A model generated the notes under the pieces. The model was not told where the DNA came from. It made no database searches and saw nothing but the letters and a program-made list of their open reading frames with translations. A DNA stretch of 64,000 nucleotides, taken from assembly GCF_006716565.1 (NCBI RefSeq), contig NZ_VFPG01000001.1:310001-374000 (forward strand), read 5' to 3'. Shown here one piece after another: positions 42,635 through 51,800 of the stretch (position 1 is its first letter; every line of letters begins with the position of its first letter). The stretch comes from Nocardia bhagyanarayanae (GTDB taxonomy: Bacteria; Actinomycetota; Actinomycetes; Mycobacteriales; Mycobacteriaceae). Made by a program: the position numbers and the translations under genes.

Positions 42635-45600
42635 GTCGCAACAACGACGGCCTGCCGATGCTGCCGCCGTGGCTGTCCGACAGCGAGGTCAACGGCGGCT
42701 ACGAGGCACCGGTACAGAATCTCCCGCACGACGACATCATCGACGACGCACCCGACCGCAAACGCACGCGCCGCAAATCACAGGCGCCGGAGGGCCGTCA
42801 CGACTCGAGCCAGGGCTCCGGCCGCAAGGACAAGAAGCGTAGGTGGCTGGGCCGCGACAAGGACGAGCCGGTCGAGGAACAGCCCGCGGAGCCGCAGCCA
42901 CGCGCGGATTCGTGGGGTCGGCCACAGTCGGGCGATTCTTGGTCGTCCGGTCCCGATGCCGAGGGTCGCCCCGGACAGTCGCCGCAGCAGGGCACGCGCG
43001 GCGAAGACCGCAACGGTTCATGGCAGCCCACGGAGGGTCCCGGTCGACAGTCGACGGGCGGGCAGGGCATCGCGCCGCAGCAGCCGATGGAAGGGCGCGG
43101 GCCGGTGCCGCCGCAAAGTGGCGGTGGCTATGTGCCCCAGCAGTTCGGTGGCCAGGGACAGCCGGGACAGGAGCCGATCGGCGAGGCCGGGCGGTGGAGC
43201 GGCGGGCCGGAGCAGGCGCCTCCGGGCCAATTCGGTGTGCCCGGTCAGGCGTCCCCGCAGCAGTTCGGCGGACCCGGCCCGCAGCACGGCGGGCCCGAAC
43301 AGACCTATCAGCCGCCCACGGGTGGGCCCGGATTCCCATCGCCGGTGGGCGGGCCAGGACAGCCGCCGATCGGCAGCCACGGTCAGGTGCCGACGCCGCA
43401 GTACGGCGGGCCCGGACAAATCCACGGCGCGTCCGCGTACGCGCCCGGTTCGACGGGCGGACCGGGACAGCAGCAGCACCCGACCGGCCCCGGGCACGCG
43501 CCGGTCGACGGATCGAGCCAGGCCACGGAGAGTCCCGATGCGCGGCGCACAGGGCAATCCCGTCTGCCCACCCGGCAGCCGAGCCAGCCTTCCGAGGGCT
43601 TTCAACCCCTCGGTCAGCGCACGCCCACGCCGACGACACCGCCGCCCGCACCCGAGCCGCCGCCTTCGAACGAGGCGACCACCCGCTACCAGCGCCAGCT
43701 CCCCGACCTGCCGCCACCGCCGAGCGACGTCCGGCCGTCCCCGGCTGAGGACAGTTCTGCCCGGCGGGCACAAGACGACTTCGCTCCCCGGACCGCCGAG
43801 GATCAGTCGGCCGCGGGCCGCACCCCGGCACCGGATGCCGAGCACCGCGTCTCCCCTCCGGCGGCCGAGAGTCACAACGCCGCACAGACGAGCCAGGGCC
43901 ACGGCTTCGCGCCGACCGCCGAGGGGCGCACTCCTGCGCAGACCGATGAGGGCCACGGCGCCGCTCCGGTCGCCGATGACCGCACTGCCGCGCAAACGGG
44001 CCAGAGGCAGGGCACCTCCCCGACGGCCGAGACCAGCACCGCGGCGCAAGCGGGCCAGGCGCACAACCCAGCTCCGGCGGACGAGAGTCGCACCGCCACG
44101 CAGACGGGCCAGGGCCACGGCTTCGCGCCGACCGCCGAGGGGCGCACTCCTGCGCAGACCGGTGAGGGCCACGGCCCCGCTTCGACCGCCGATGACCGCA
44201 CTGCCGCGCAAGCGGGCCAGGGACACGGCACCTCCCCGACGGCCGAGACCAGCACCGCGGCGCAAGCGGGCCAGGGGCACAATCCGGCTCCGGCGGGCGG
44301 GGGGAACGAATTCGACAGTGCCCCGCCATGGCTCGCGGGCCCGGGCGCGACGGCGACAAGCTCGGCCGCGGCCGCACGGCCTGCGGGGCAAGATCTCCCG
44401 CCGCAGACGCAGGAGGGGTCGGCGCCATCGGGCGACGCCCCGCCGTCTTGGCTCGGTGGCGCCGAGCAGGGCCAGTCGAGCACACGCCCCGAGCTGCCGC
44501 CGCCCCCGACGGCGTCGGCCCAGCAGCCTTGGGTTCAGGCGACTTCGTCGACCGCGCAGCAGTCACCGGCGACCTCGCCCGAAACCGGTCGCCCCGAGCC
44601 AGCGCCTGCCATGCACGCCGACGTCCCCGGCGGCACGTCGGCCGCGATAGATCCCGCGACCGGCGCCGCGCGACCCGTCACCGCGCCTCGATCGACCGGC
44701 GACGATACGGCTTTCGACGCGACTCGAGGCTCTTCCACCCGACCCGGCGGCGAAATCCCCCAGGGCCCCGCCGATTCCACGTACGGACCGGCGACAGTCG
44801 GACGAGGCCATGGCGGTGAGTTCACGCGCAACCCCGCCGCAGGCGTCGGCGCGGCCGAAGACGCCGACGTCGCGGGCGGTAGGCATCGACTGCCCGCCGA
44901 ACCCGATCCGGGTGAGCGGCAGTGGGGCGCACCGGGTCCGGCGCAGGGCGGGCATCGGGCTCCGGTCAGCGATCAACCCGCCCCCGGCGAGGTACGCCGC
45001 GATCCCGGCGTCTTCGCGCAGCAGGGCGGGCAGGCGCCGGGCGGCGAAATGCCGTGGAGCCAGTCCGGATACGGCCCGCAAGCGCCGAATCCACAGGACG
45101 GTCCCGCGCCCTACGGCTATGCCGACCCGCGCCAGGGCGGTTACGCGCCCGCCCCCGGTCCCGATGCCAGCGCCTACCACATTCCCGGCGATCGGCGGCC
45201 CGGCGAGCCGGGGTACCCGCCGTCGCCCGGGCCGGGAACGGTCGAGCCCCCGAACAACGCGCCCGGCTTCGTCCCTCCGGCAGCCGAACACCAACCGCCC
45301 GTAGCTCCGGCGTGGAACCAGGCCGCGCAACCTCCCGCGGCCCCGCAGGGTCCCGCCCCCGAGAGCTGGGGTCAGCAGCCACACCGGCCGTCCGCCGAGA
45401 GCTGGGGCCACCAGCAGCACGGCGGTCCACACCGGCACGGCCAGCCGTCGCTGGACGACGTGCCGTTGCGCCGCGCCAAGAAGGCGCCGGGCAGCGGGTG
45501 GCGTAAGGCCGTGCACCACATGTCCGGTGGCGCGATCAATCCCGGCATGTCCGCCGAGGAGCTGCGACTGCAGGAACTGGTGGCGCGGATCAGGCAGCCG

Positions 45601-46368
45601 GTCCGCGGCGATTACCGCATCGCGGTGCTCTCGCTGAAGGGCGGCGTCGGTAAGACGACCACCACCATGGGCCTCGGATCCATCTTCGCCTCCATCCGCG
45701 GCGACCGGGTGATCGCCGTCGACGCCAACCCGGACTTCGGCACGCTCTCCCAGCGGGTTCCGCTGCAAACTCGCTCGACGGTGCGCGATCTGCTGCTCGA
45801 TCCGTCGATCGAGCGCTACTCGGACGTGCGCAGGCACACCTCGCAGGCCACCAGCCGACTGGAAGTGCTTGCCAGCGAACGCGATCCGGCGGCGTCGGAG
45901 GCGTTCAACGACGAGGAATACCGAGCGGTCGCCCGAATCCTGCAGCGCTACTACAACATCATCCTCACCGACTGCGGCACCGGGCTGATGCACTCGGCGA
46001 TGGCGGGCGTGCTGGACCTGGCGCACTCGCTGGTGCTGATCTCGTCGGCGGCGATCGACGGCGCGCGCAGCGCCGCGGCGACGCTGGACTGGCTGTCCCT
46101 GCACGGTCACGATCACCTGGTGCGCAACGCCGTCGTGGTGATCAACCTGCCGCGCGAGGGTTCGCCGAACGTGGGCGTGCAGCAGCTACGCGAGTACTTC
46201 TTGTCGCGCTGCCGCGCGGTGCACATCATCCCGTACGACTCGCACCTCTCGGAGGGCGCCGAGATCGACCTGCACCGGCTCAGCAAGCAGGCCAAGCGCG
46301 CCTACGTGGAACTGGCCGCGACCGTCGCCGACGAGTTCGGCGTCGACCACCGCCGCTTCCACACCTGA
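42631..46368 (+). CDS. EspI-like MinD/ParA ATPase with long Pro/Gln-rich N-terminus
   Basis: 1245 residues. The first about 970 are low-complexity Pro/Gly/Gln-rich sequence with [18 protein letters not shown] and PPSWLGG motifs and an 18-residue tandem repeat (405-556). The last about 255 are a MinD/ParA-type ATPase: Walker [10 protein letters not shown] (1003-1011), [25 protein letters not shown]. This layout is that of EspI, an ESX-linked ATPase thought to tune secretion with cellular ATP, but it is nearly twice the length of mycobacterial EspI. GTG start at 42631. Directed toward the second ESX locus, 2.5 kb away; possibly coupled to a 41-residue leader. Confidence 0.85.
43843..44298 (+). 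repeat. 54-bp tandem repeats (18 residues) in the EspI-like gene, with a 216-bp higher-order duplication
   Basis: Eight full units and a partial ninth encode [22 protein letters not shown] segments. Units 2-5 (43897-44112) are repeated as units 6-9 (from 44113) with a period of exactly 216 bases. Frame is kept throughout. Confidence 0.92.
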
Positions 46369-46455
46369 GCGCTGGGTCCGACGAGAACGTGTTCGGCAAA
46401 GAACGCGTTCGACGAAGTTCGCAGCGCGACACCGTTGCGCACCAATAAGGTTCGC

Positions 46456-46492
46456 CGGTCGGGTGCCGAGGAGGGGGTACGACACCCGACCG
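46456..46492. terminator. Hairpin between the EspI-like gene and DUF4254 gene
   Basis: 10-base perfect arms CGGTCGGGTG (46456-46465) and CACCCGACCG (46483-46492), loop 17 bases, extended by GTTCG/CGAAC with one bulge. It lies between convergent genes ending 46368 and 46504. Confidence 0.75.
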
Positions 46493-46503
46493 AACGAGCC
46501 ACC

Positions 46504-47004
46504 TCACCACTCGGGCAGGCGCCTCCGACCCGCGAGCACGTCGCGGATCAGGTCGTCGTAGGCGTCCGCCAATTCGGCGAGGTGGTGCCAGGCGCAGTGC
46601 AGTAGCTCGTCGTGCGCGTCGAGAGTCATCAGCGCGTGGTGCGCACGCACCGAGGACTCCGCGAGCCGATCGATCACCGCGCCTACGGTTTCCGTGTGCA
46701 AGGTGGCGCCGAGCCGATGCTGGGGCACGCTGCGCGTCACCCAGTCATCGATGGCCAGCACCAATTCGCTTCGGCGCCGCTCGTTTTCGAGAATATGCGT
46801 CGGGTCGGTGCTGACCGAGCCGCCGCGGCCGACCAGCCGCCGCTCGTGCAGCACCGCCAAATCACGGGCGAACCAGAGCAAGGGGCCACCTACGACCCGA
46901 TGCCCGCGACACGCCCGAACAAGTAGATCCGAAGTGGGCAGTAGCCCGGTAGTCACGGACTGCACTGCCGTATCGACACACCGGGGTGTGTCGGGAAGAG
47001 CCAT
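46504..47004 (-). CDS. DUF4254-type protein
   Basis: 166-residue helical protein of unknown function, resembling Nocardia DUF4254 proteins: LLPTSDLLVRACRG near the start, LAVLHERRLV, SELVLAIDDWVTRSVPQ, and a strongly helical end with TETVGAVIDRLAE and WHHLAELADAYDDLI. Start set at ATG 47004, where the family N-terminus (ALPDTPRCVD) would lie; the frame is open farther upstream but reads through the promoter region. No good ribosome site is visible. Divergent from the GntR regulator gene, sharing a 174-base control region. Confidence 0.7.
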   Translation of the reverse strand: MALPDTPRCVDTAVQSVTTGLLPTSDLLVRACRGHRVVGGPLLWFARDLAVLHERRLVGRGGSVSTDPTHILENERRRSELVLAIDDWVTRSVPQHRLGATLHTETVGAVIDRLAESSVRAHHALMTLDAHDELLHCAWHHLAELADAYDDLIRDVLAGRRRLPEW

Positions 47005-47082
47005 CACAACCGTTGATGAATCCGAACCTGCCACGTTGCCTCGCCGTTCATCGCCGCACAACACCGGATCAGGACGTTCATT

Positions 47083-47110
47083 ACAATAAACCTCTGAAGG
47101 CACCTGTCAA
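47083..47110 (-). promoter_or_regulatory. Candidate leftward promoter of the DUF4254 gene
   Basis: On the minus strand, TTGACA (47110-47105) is followed after 16 bases by TATTGT (47088-47083); TGTAAT after 19 bases is an alternative. Transcript would begin about 70 bases before the start codon. Confidence 0.45.
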
Positions 47111-47130
47111 GCGTTACCCGCCCGTAGGAA

Positions 47131-47154
47131 GTCACGAAGAGTACACTTCGTTAC
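47131..47154. promoter_or_regulatory. 24-base imperfect palindrome, candidate GntR operator
   Basis: GTCACGAAGAGT / ACACTTCGTTAC matches its reverse complement at 20 of 24 positions. It ends 24 bases before the regulator's ATG, where a dimeric GntR-family repressor could control both divergent genes. Confidence 0.6.
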
Positions 47155-47178
47155 CTGCACGACCAACCGAGGAGCAAG

Positions 47179-47988
47179 ATGGCGGACGGTCCGACGTATC
47201 ACCGGATCGCAGACCTCCTCCGCGAGGAGATCCGCTCAGGCAAATGGAATCCGGGCGATCGACTTCCCAGTCACACCGAGCTGGCCGAGCAGATGCAGGT
47301 CTCGATCACCACGGCCCGCAATGCCGTTCAAGTTCTCGTTGCCGAAAATCTCGTCTATACAGCTACTTCCCGCGGAACGATCGTTCGAAACCAGGAAGTG
47401 CTCGAGTCGGTGATGACCGACCATATCCGTCCCGACCGTCCCAAGACGCCGCACGACATCTTCGAGGAGATCGCCCGCCGCGCGGACCGGGTGCCCGCCA
47501 AGGAGTTCAGCGCGCGGATGGAGCCCGCGACGGCGCAGGTGGCGCGGTGGCTCGGCGTGCCGGAGGACTCGTGGGTGCTCGCACGCACCGTCGTGCAGTA
47601 TCTGGACAACGAACCGTGGTCCTGGGAGGTCAGCTTCTATCCCCGGGACCTGGCCGAGGCCACCGGAATCGACTCGCCGCACGACATCCCCGAGGGCACC
47701 ACCCGCAGGATGGCCGACCGCGGCCACCCCGAGACCGCCCACCGCGACACGCTCGTCGCGCGGCCGGCCAGCGCGGAGGAGGCCATGGTGCTCGGCGTCG
47801 CGACCGGAACGATCCTGCTCGATCATCTGCGCATCGGCGCGGATCGCAGCAGGGTCACCCGGGCGACGAGGCAACGCTCCATCGCCACGCGCAACCGTTT
47901 GGCCTACGAACTCGGCGACGCCGAGGGAACCGCCGTAATCCGGCAAACTTTGGGCGATTCGTATAGGCCAGGTATCTCTTTGCTATGA
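47179..47988 (+). CDS. GntR/HutC-family transcriptional regulator
   Basis: 269 residues. Winged helix-turn-helix at about 1-75 (YHRIADLLREEIRSGKWNPG, DRLPSHTELAEQMQVSITTAR) and a C-terminal effector domain of the UTRA type from about 90 (WLGVPEDSWVLARTVVQYLD; WEVSFYPRDLAEATG). The effector is unknown. ATG after GAGGAGCAAG. A 24-base palindrome sits just upstream, suggesting autoregulation. The GNAT gene overlaps its stop by ATGA, so both are made together. Confidence 0.92.
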   Translation: MADGPTYHRIADLLREEIRSGKWNPGDRLPSHTELAEQMQVSITTARNAVQVLVAENLVYTATSRGTIVRNQEVLESVMTDHIRPDRPKTPHDIFEEIARRADRVPAKEFSARMEPATAQVARWLGVPEDSWVLARTVVQYLDNEPWSWEVSFYPRDLAEATGIDSPHDIPEGTTRRMADRGHPETAHRDTLVARPASAEEAMVLGVATGTILLDHLRIGADRSRVTRATRQRSIATRNRLAYELGDAEGTAVIRQTLGDSYRPGISLL

Positions 47989-48614
47989 CTACCGTTTTCC
48001 GCCAGGCCGACCTCGGTGATCTCGGCATGATCTGCCGCCTGCGCGTCCAGCGCACGGCCTGGCTCACCGCCCGTGGTTCCGACCAGTGGACGATCGCCGG
48101 TCGCGGACTGCCCATCGAGATCTTCGCCCGTGGAGTCGGCCGCTCGCTGGACGCGGGCGAGACCTGGATCGCCGAGGTGGACGGCGAACCGGCGGGAACC
48201 ATCACCGTCAACGACCGCGCCGATCCCGGCCTGTGGTCGCAGTGGGAACTCGCCGACGCGGTCGTCGTGCACTTCATGATCGTCGACCTGCGTTTCGCCG
48301 GGCAACGTCTCGGCCATCGCCTGCTCGCGCACGCCGGGCAGCTGGCCAGGGAACGCGACCGCGACTGGGTCCGCCTCGATGCCTGGACGACGAACGCCGA
48401 CCTGCACGACTACTACCGCAGAGCGGGCTTCCACATGGCGCGCATCGCGGGACCGATCGCCCGCGGCCCCTCCCGCGCGCTGTTCGAACGGCGCACCGAC
48501 AGCTGGGATTTCGAGCAGACGCTCGCCATCCCCGCCGCGGGTCTGCCGTCGTCGGCGCCCAGGCTGGACCCGCCGACGGACACCATCCTCACTCCCCCGG
48601 CGCTGCCGAACTGA
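47985..48614 (+). CDS. GNAT-family N-acetyltransferase
   Basis: 209-residue acetyl-CoA-dependent acyltransferase: AEVDGEPAGTITVND strand pair, acetyl-CoA loop region RFAGQRLGHRLLAHAG (about 104-119), and DAWTTNADLHDYYRRAGF, the usual GNAT end. The C-terminal about 30 residues are a Pro-rich tail. Acceptor unknown. It overlaps the GntR regulator stop (ATGA), forming a two-gene unit, and is followed by the 69-bp tandem repeats. Confidence 0.88.
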   Translation: MTTVFRQADLGDLGMICRLRVQRTAWLTARGSDQWTIAGRGLPIEIFARGVGRSLDAGETWIAEVDGEPAGTITVNDRADPGLWSQWELADAVVVHFMIVDLRFAGQRLGHRLLAHAGQLARERDRDWVRLDAWTTNADLHDYYRRAGFHMARIAGPIARGPSRALFERRTDSWDFEQTLAIPAAGLPSSAPRLDPPTDTILTPPALPN

Positions 48615-48624
48615 GCAGGCAGCA

Positions 48625-48853
48625 CCGGAGCGAAGGCGGAGGTACGCCCGAAACCACACAGCCGGACGAAGTCCGCCCTCAACCCGCGCATGGCCGGAGC
48701 GAAGGCGGAGGTACGCCCAAAACCACACAGCCGGACGAAGTCCGCCCTCAGTCCGCGCATGGCCGGAGCGAAGGCGGAGGTACGCCCGAGCCACACAGCC
48801 GGACGAAGTCCGCCCTCAGCCCGCGCATGGCCGGAGCGAAGGCGGAGGTACGC
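48625..48853. repeat. 69-bp tandem direct repeat array, three units plus a partial fourth
   Basis: Units begin at CCGGAGCGAAGG (48625, 48694, 48763, 48831), with periods of 69, 69 and 68 bases and few substitutions. Each contains a CGGAC-GAA-GTCCG hairpin. The array fills the gap between the convergent GNAT and eccC genes and touches the eccC stop codon. Read leftward it is open with a 23-residue period (AYLRLRSGHARTEGGLRPAV type), but there is no ribosome site and I do not call a gene. Confidence 0.93.
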
Positions 48854-51800
48854 CTATAGCGGCGGCAGGTGCGCCACCTGGATCATCTCGGTGCCGCCGC
48901 GAGTAATCAGCGTGCCGCGGCCGGGCGGCAGCTTGGCGGCGCGGATGTCGCCGATGATCTTGCCCTCGTCCTTGGGCGCGCTCATCAGCAGCGCGTCCAC
49001 ACCCATTTCCTTGAGCGTGCCGAGCACCTTGTCGAACATGGCCCGGCTGGCGCCGCCGGCGCGGCGGCTGATCACCACGTGCAGACCGATGTCGCGTGCC
49101 TGCGGCAGGAACTCGATCAGCGGCTCCAGCGGGTTGCGCCCACCGGAGACCACCATCTCGTAATCGTCGACGACGACATAGATCTCGGGCCCGGTCCACC
49201 AGCTACGTTCGCGCAACTGCTGTGGCGTGATGTCGTTGCCCGGGATCCGCTTCTGGAGGTAGTTCGCGACTTCCTTGATCATCCCGAAAGACGTCTGCGA
49301 CGAGGTCGAGTACCCGGCCAGCTGCGCCCCCTCGATCACGCCGAGCATGGTGCGCCGGTAGTCGATCAGGATGACGCGGGCTTCGTCGGAGGTGGAGTTC
49401 TCGGTGATGCCGAGGACGATGTTGCGCAGCAGGGTGGTCTTACCGCACTCCACATCGCAGAAGCTGTAGAAGTGCGGCTGCACCGCGAAGTCCATGGCGA
49501 TCGGTTGCAGGTCGGTCTCGCCGACGCCGATAACGGCCAGCGTCTTGCTCTGCTGGATGCCCCGCCGCGCCGCCTCCGCGACCACGGCATCGCGCGAGAG
49601 CTCCATCGGCAGCATCCGGACCTCGGGCGCGTTCCGGCCGGGGTAGAGCTCGGTGAGCTGCTGCTTGGCGATGGCGATTCCCTCGGACAGGGTGCGCGGA
49701 TCGGAGTCGGAGTCCAAGCGCGGCAACGCGATCAGCAGATGCAGCTTCTGTGCGGTGAGACCGCGGCCCGGACGCCCGGTGGGCACGAGCACCGCGGTGC
49801 GCCGGTCCATCTCGGAGTCGGACGGGTCACCGAGGCGGAGCTCGATGCGAGTACCGATGAGGTCCTTGACCTGGGGCCGGATCTCCGGCCACCGGGTGGT
49901 CGAGACCACCAGGTGGACACCGTAGGAAAGACCCTGCGCCGCGATGGCGTTCAGCTGTGGTTCCAGCGTGTCGTAATCCGCGCGGATGGTGGGCCAGCCG
50001 TCGATGACGAGGAAGACGTCACCGTGCGGATCCTGAGCGAGCGGGTCGGCTTGCCGCTCGGCAGGCGACTTCTCCGCCAGCAGCGCTTTCCGCCTGCGGA
50101 ATTCGACGATGGAGTCGATGCCCAGCTCGCGGAACAGCTCCTCGCGGCGGCGCAGGATGCCGGTCACCTCCGCGATGGTGCGGCGGATCCGATCGACTTC
50201 CATGCGACCCGCGACGGAACCGACATGCGGAATCCCCGCCAAACCGGAGAGTGTGCCGCCACCGAAGTCGAGGCAATAGAACTGCACCTGCTCGGGTGTG
50301 TGCGTGGCGGCCGCGGCCATGATGATGGTGCGCAGGGTGGTCGACTTACCCGACTGCGGACCACCGACGACCGCGACATTGCCTTGCGCCGCGGACAGAT
50401 CCACGATCAGCACGTCGCGGCGCTGCTCGTAGGGCTTGTCGATGACACCGAGCGGCAACCACAGCTGACCGTGCCGGTTGACCGGCGAGCGCCAGTCCGG
50501 GTCCGGCAGCAACATGTCGACCGAGGGCGACTCGTCCAGTGGCGGCAGCCACACCTCGTGCGCCGGGCGGCCGTGGCCGCGCAGGCGCTCGACGACGGTG
50601 GTCAGCAGCGTCGCGGGAACGGCCTCGGCGACCGGCACCGGGCCCTGCTCGTCTTCCCCCTCCACGAATTGTCCTGGCGGCGGCGGCAATTCGGGCAACG
50701 CCATCCGTCCGGGCGGCGGCGGCAGCTCGGGCCGGCCACTCGGCACGGCCTCCCGCTCGGGCTCGACGGTCTCCGGCAGCGCCACCGGCGCCGCGGTGAA
50801 CACCACGGGCGACTGCCCGCCGACCGTCTTGCCGTCCACCTGCCGGGTACCGCGCGGCGAAACATACGGCCCCGAGACGTAACTGGCGTTGAAGCGCAGC
50901 GGATCGTCGGCGTCGCTCTTGAGGTAGCCGGAGCCAGGCACGCTCGGCAGGTGGTAGGCGTCGGTGATGCCGAGCACCGCACGGGATTCGTTGGCGGAGA
51001 ACGTACGCAGGCCGATCCGGTAGGACAGATGTGAGTCCAGACCGCGCAGCTTGTTCTCTTCCAGGCGCTGCGAAGCCAGCAGCAGATGCACGCGCAGCGA
51101 GCGGCCGAGGCGGCCGATCATCACGAACAGGTCGGCGAAATCCGGTTTCTGCGAGAGCAGTTCGGAGAACTCGTCGACCACCACGAACAGCGCGGGCAGC
51201 GGATCCAGGTCGGCGCCCGCGGCGCGAGCCTTCTCGTATTCGGTGACATTGGCGAAGTTGCCTGCCGCGCGCAGCAACTCCTGGCGCCGGGTCATCTCAC
51301 CGGAGAGGGCGTCCTTCATGCGGTCGACGAGGGCGAGTTCCTCTTCGAGGTTGGTGATGACCGCGGAGACGTGCGGCAGCGAATCCAGACCGAGGAAGGT
51401 CGCGCCACCCTTGAAGTCGACAAGGACCAGGTTCAGCAGATCGGGCGAGTGCGTGGTCACCATGGAGAGCACCAGCGTGCGCAGGAACTCGGACTTACCC
51501 GAACCCGTTGCGCCGATACACAATCCGTGCGGACCCATGCCGTTCTCGGCGGACTCCTTGATGTCGATCTCGACCGGCGTGCCGTCGGGGGTGACGCCGA
51601 TCGGTACCCGCAGCCGTTCCCGGTCGCTGCGCGGGCGCCACACCACCGCGGGATCGATCTGCGCGGCGTCGGGAATCTTCAGCAGTGCCATCAGGCCGGG
51701 ATCGGCCCGGATCTCGTCACCCAGGCTCACCATCTGGGCGGCGGTCGCGATGCGGAAACGCGCCAGATCCCGGGCCAGCGCGGTCGCCTCGGCCCGGGTC

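Noticed and set aside
42737..44566. Leftward open frame opposite the EspI-like gene
   Set aside because: Arises from the repetitive Pro/Gln/Gly codons of the real gene; no start signal and Arg/Pro-rich nonsense composition.
48413..48796. Leftward repeat protein of 23-residue units in the 69-bp array
   Set aside because: No ribosome site, runs antisense into the GNAT gene, and the openness follows automatically from a 69-base period (a multiple of three).
48625..48853. CRISPR array
   Set aside because: Units are contiguous direct repeats with no unique spacers, and no cas gene is in the window.
48869..51034. Long rightward open frame opposite the second eccC
   Set aside because: Same high-GC shadow effect; composition is not protein-like and all EccC motifs are on the minus strand.
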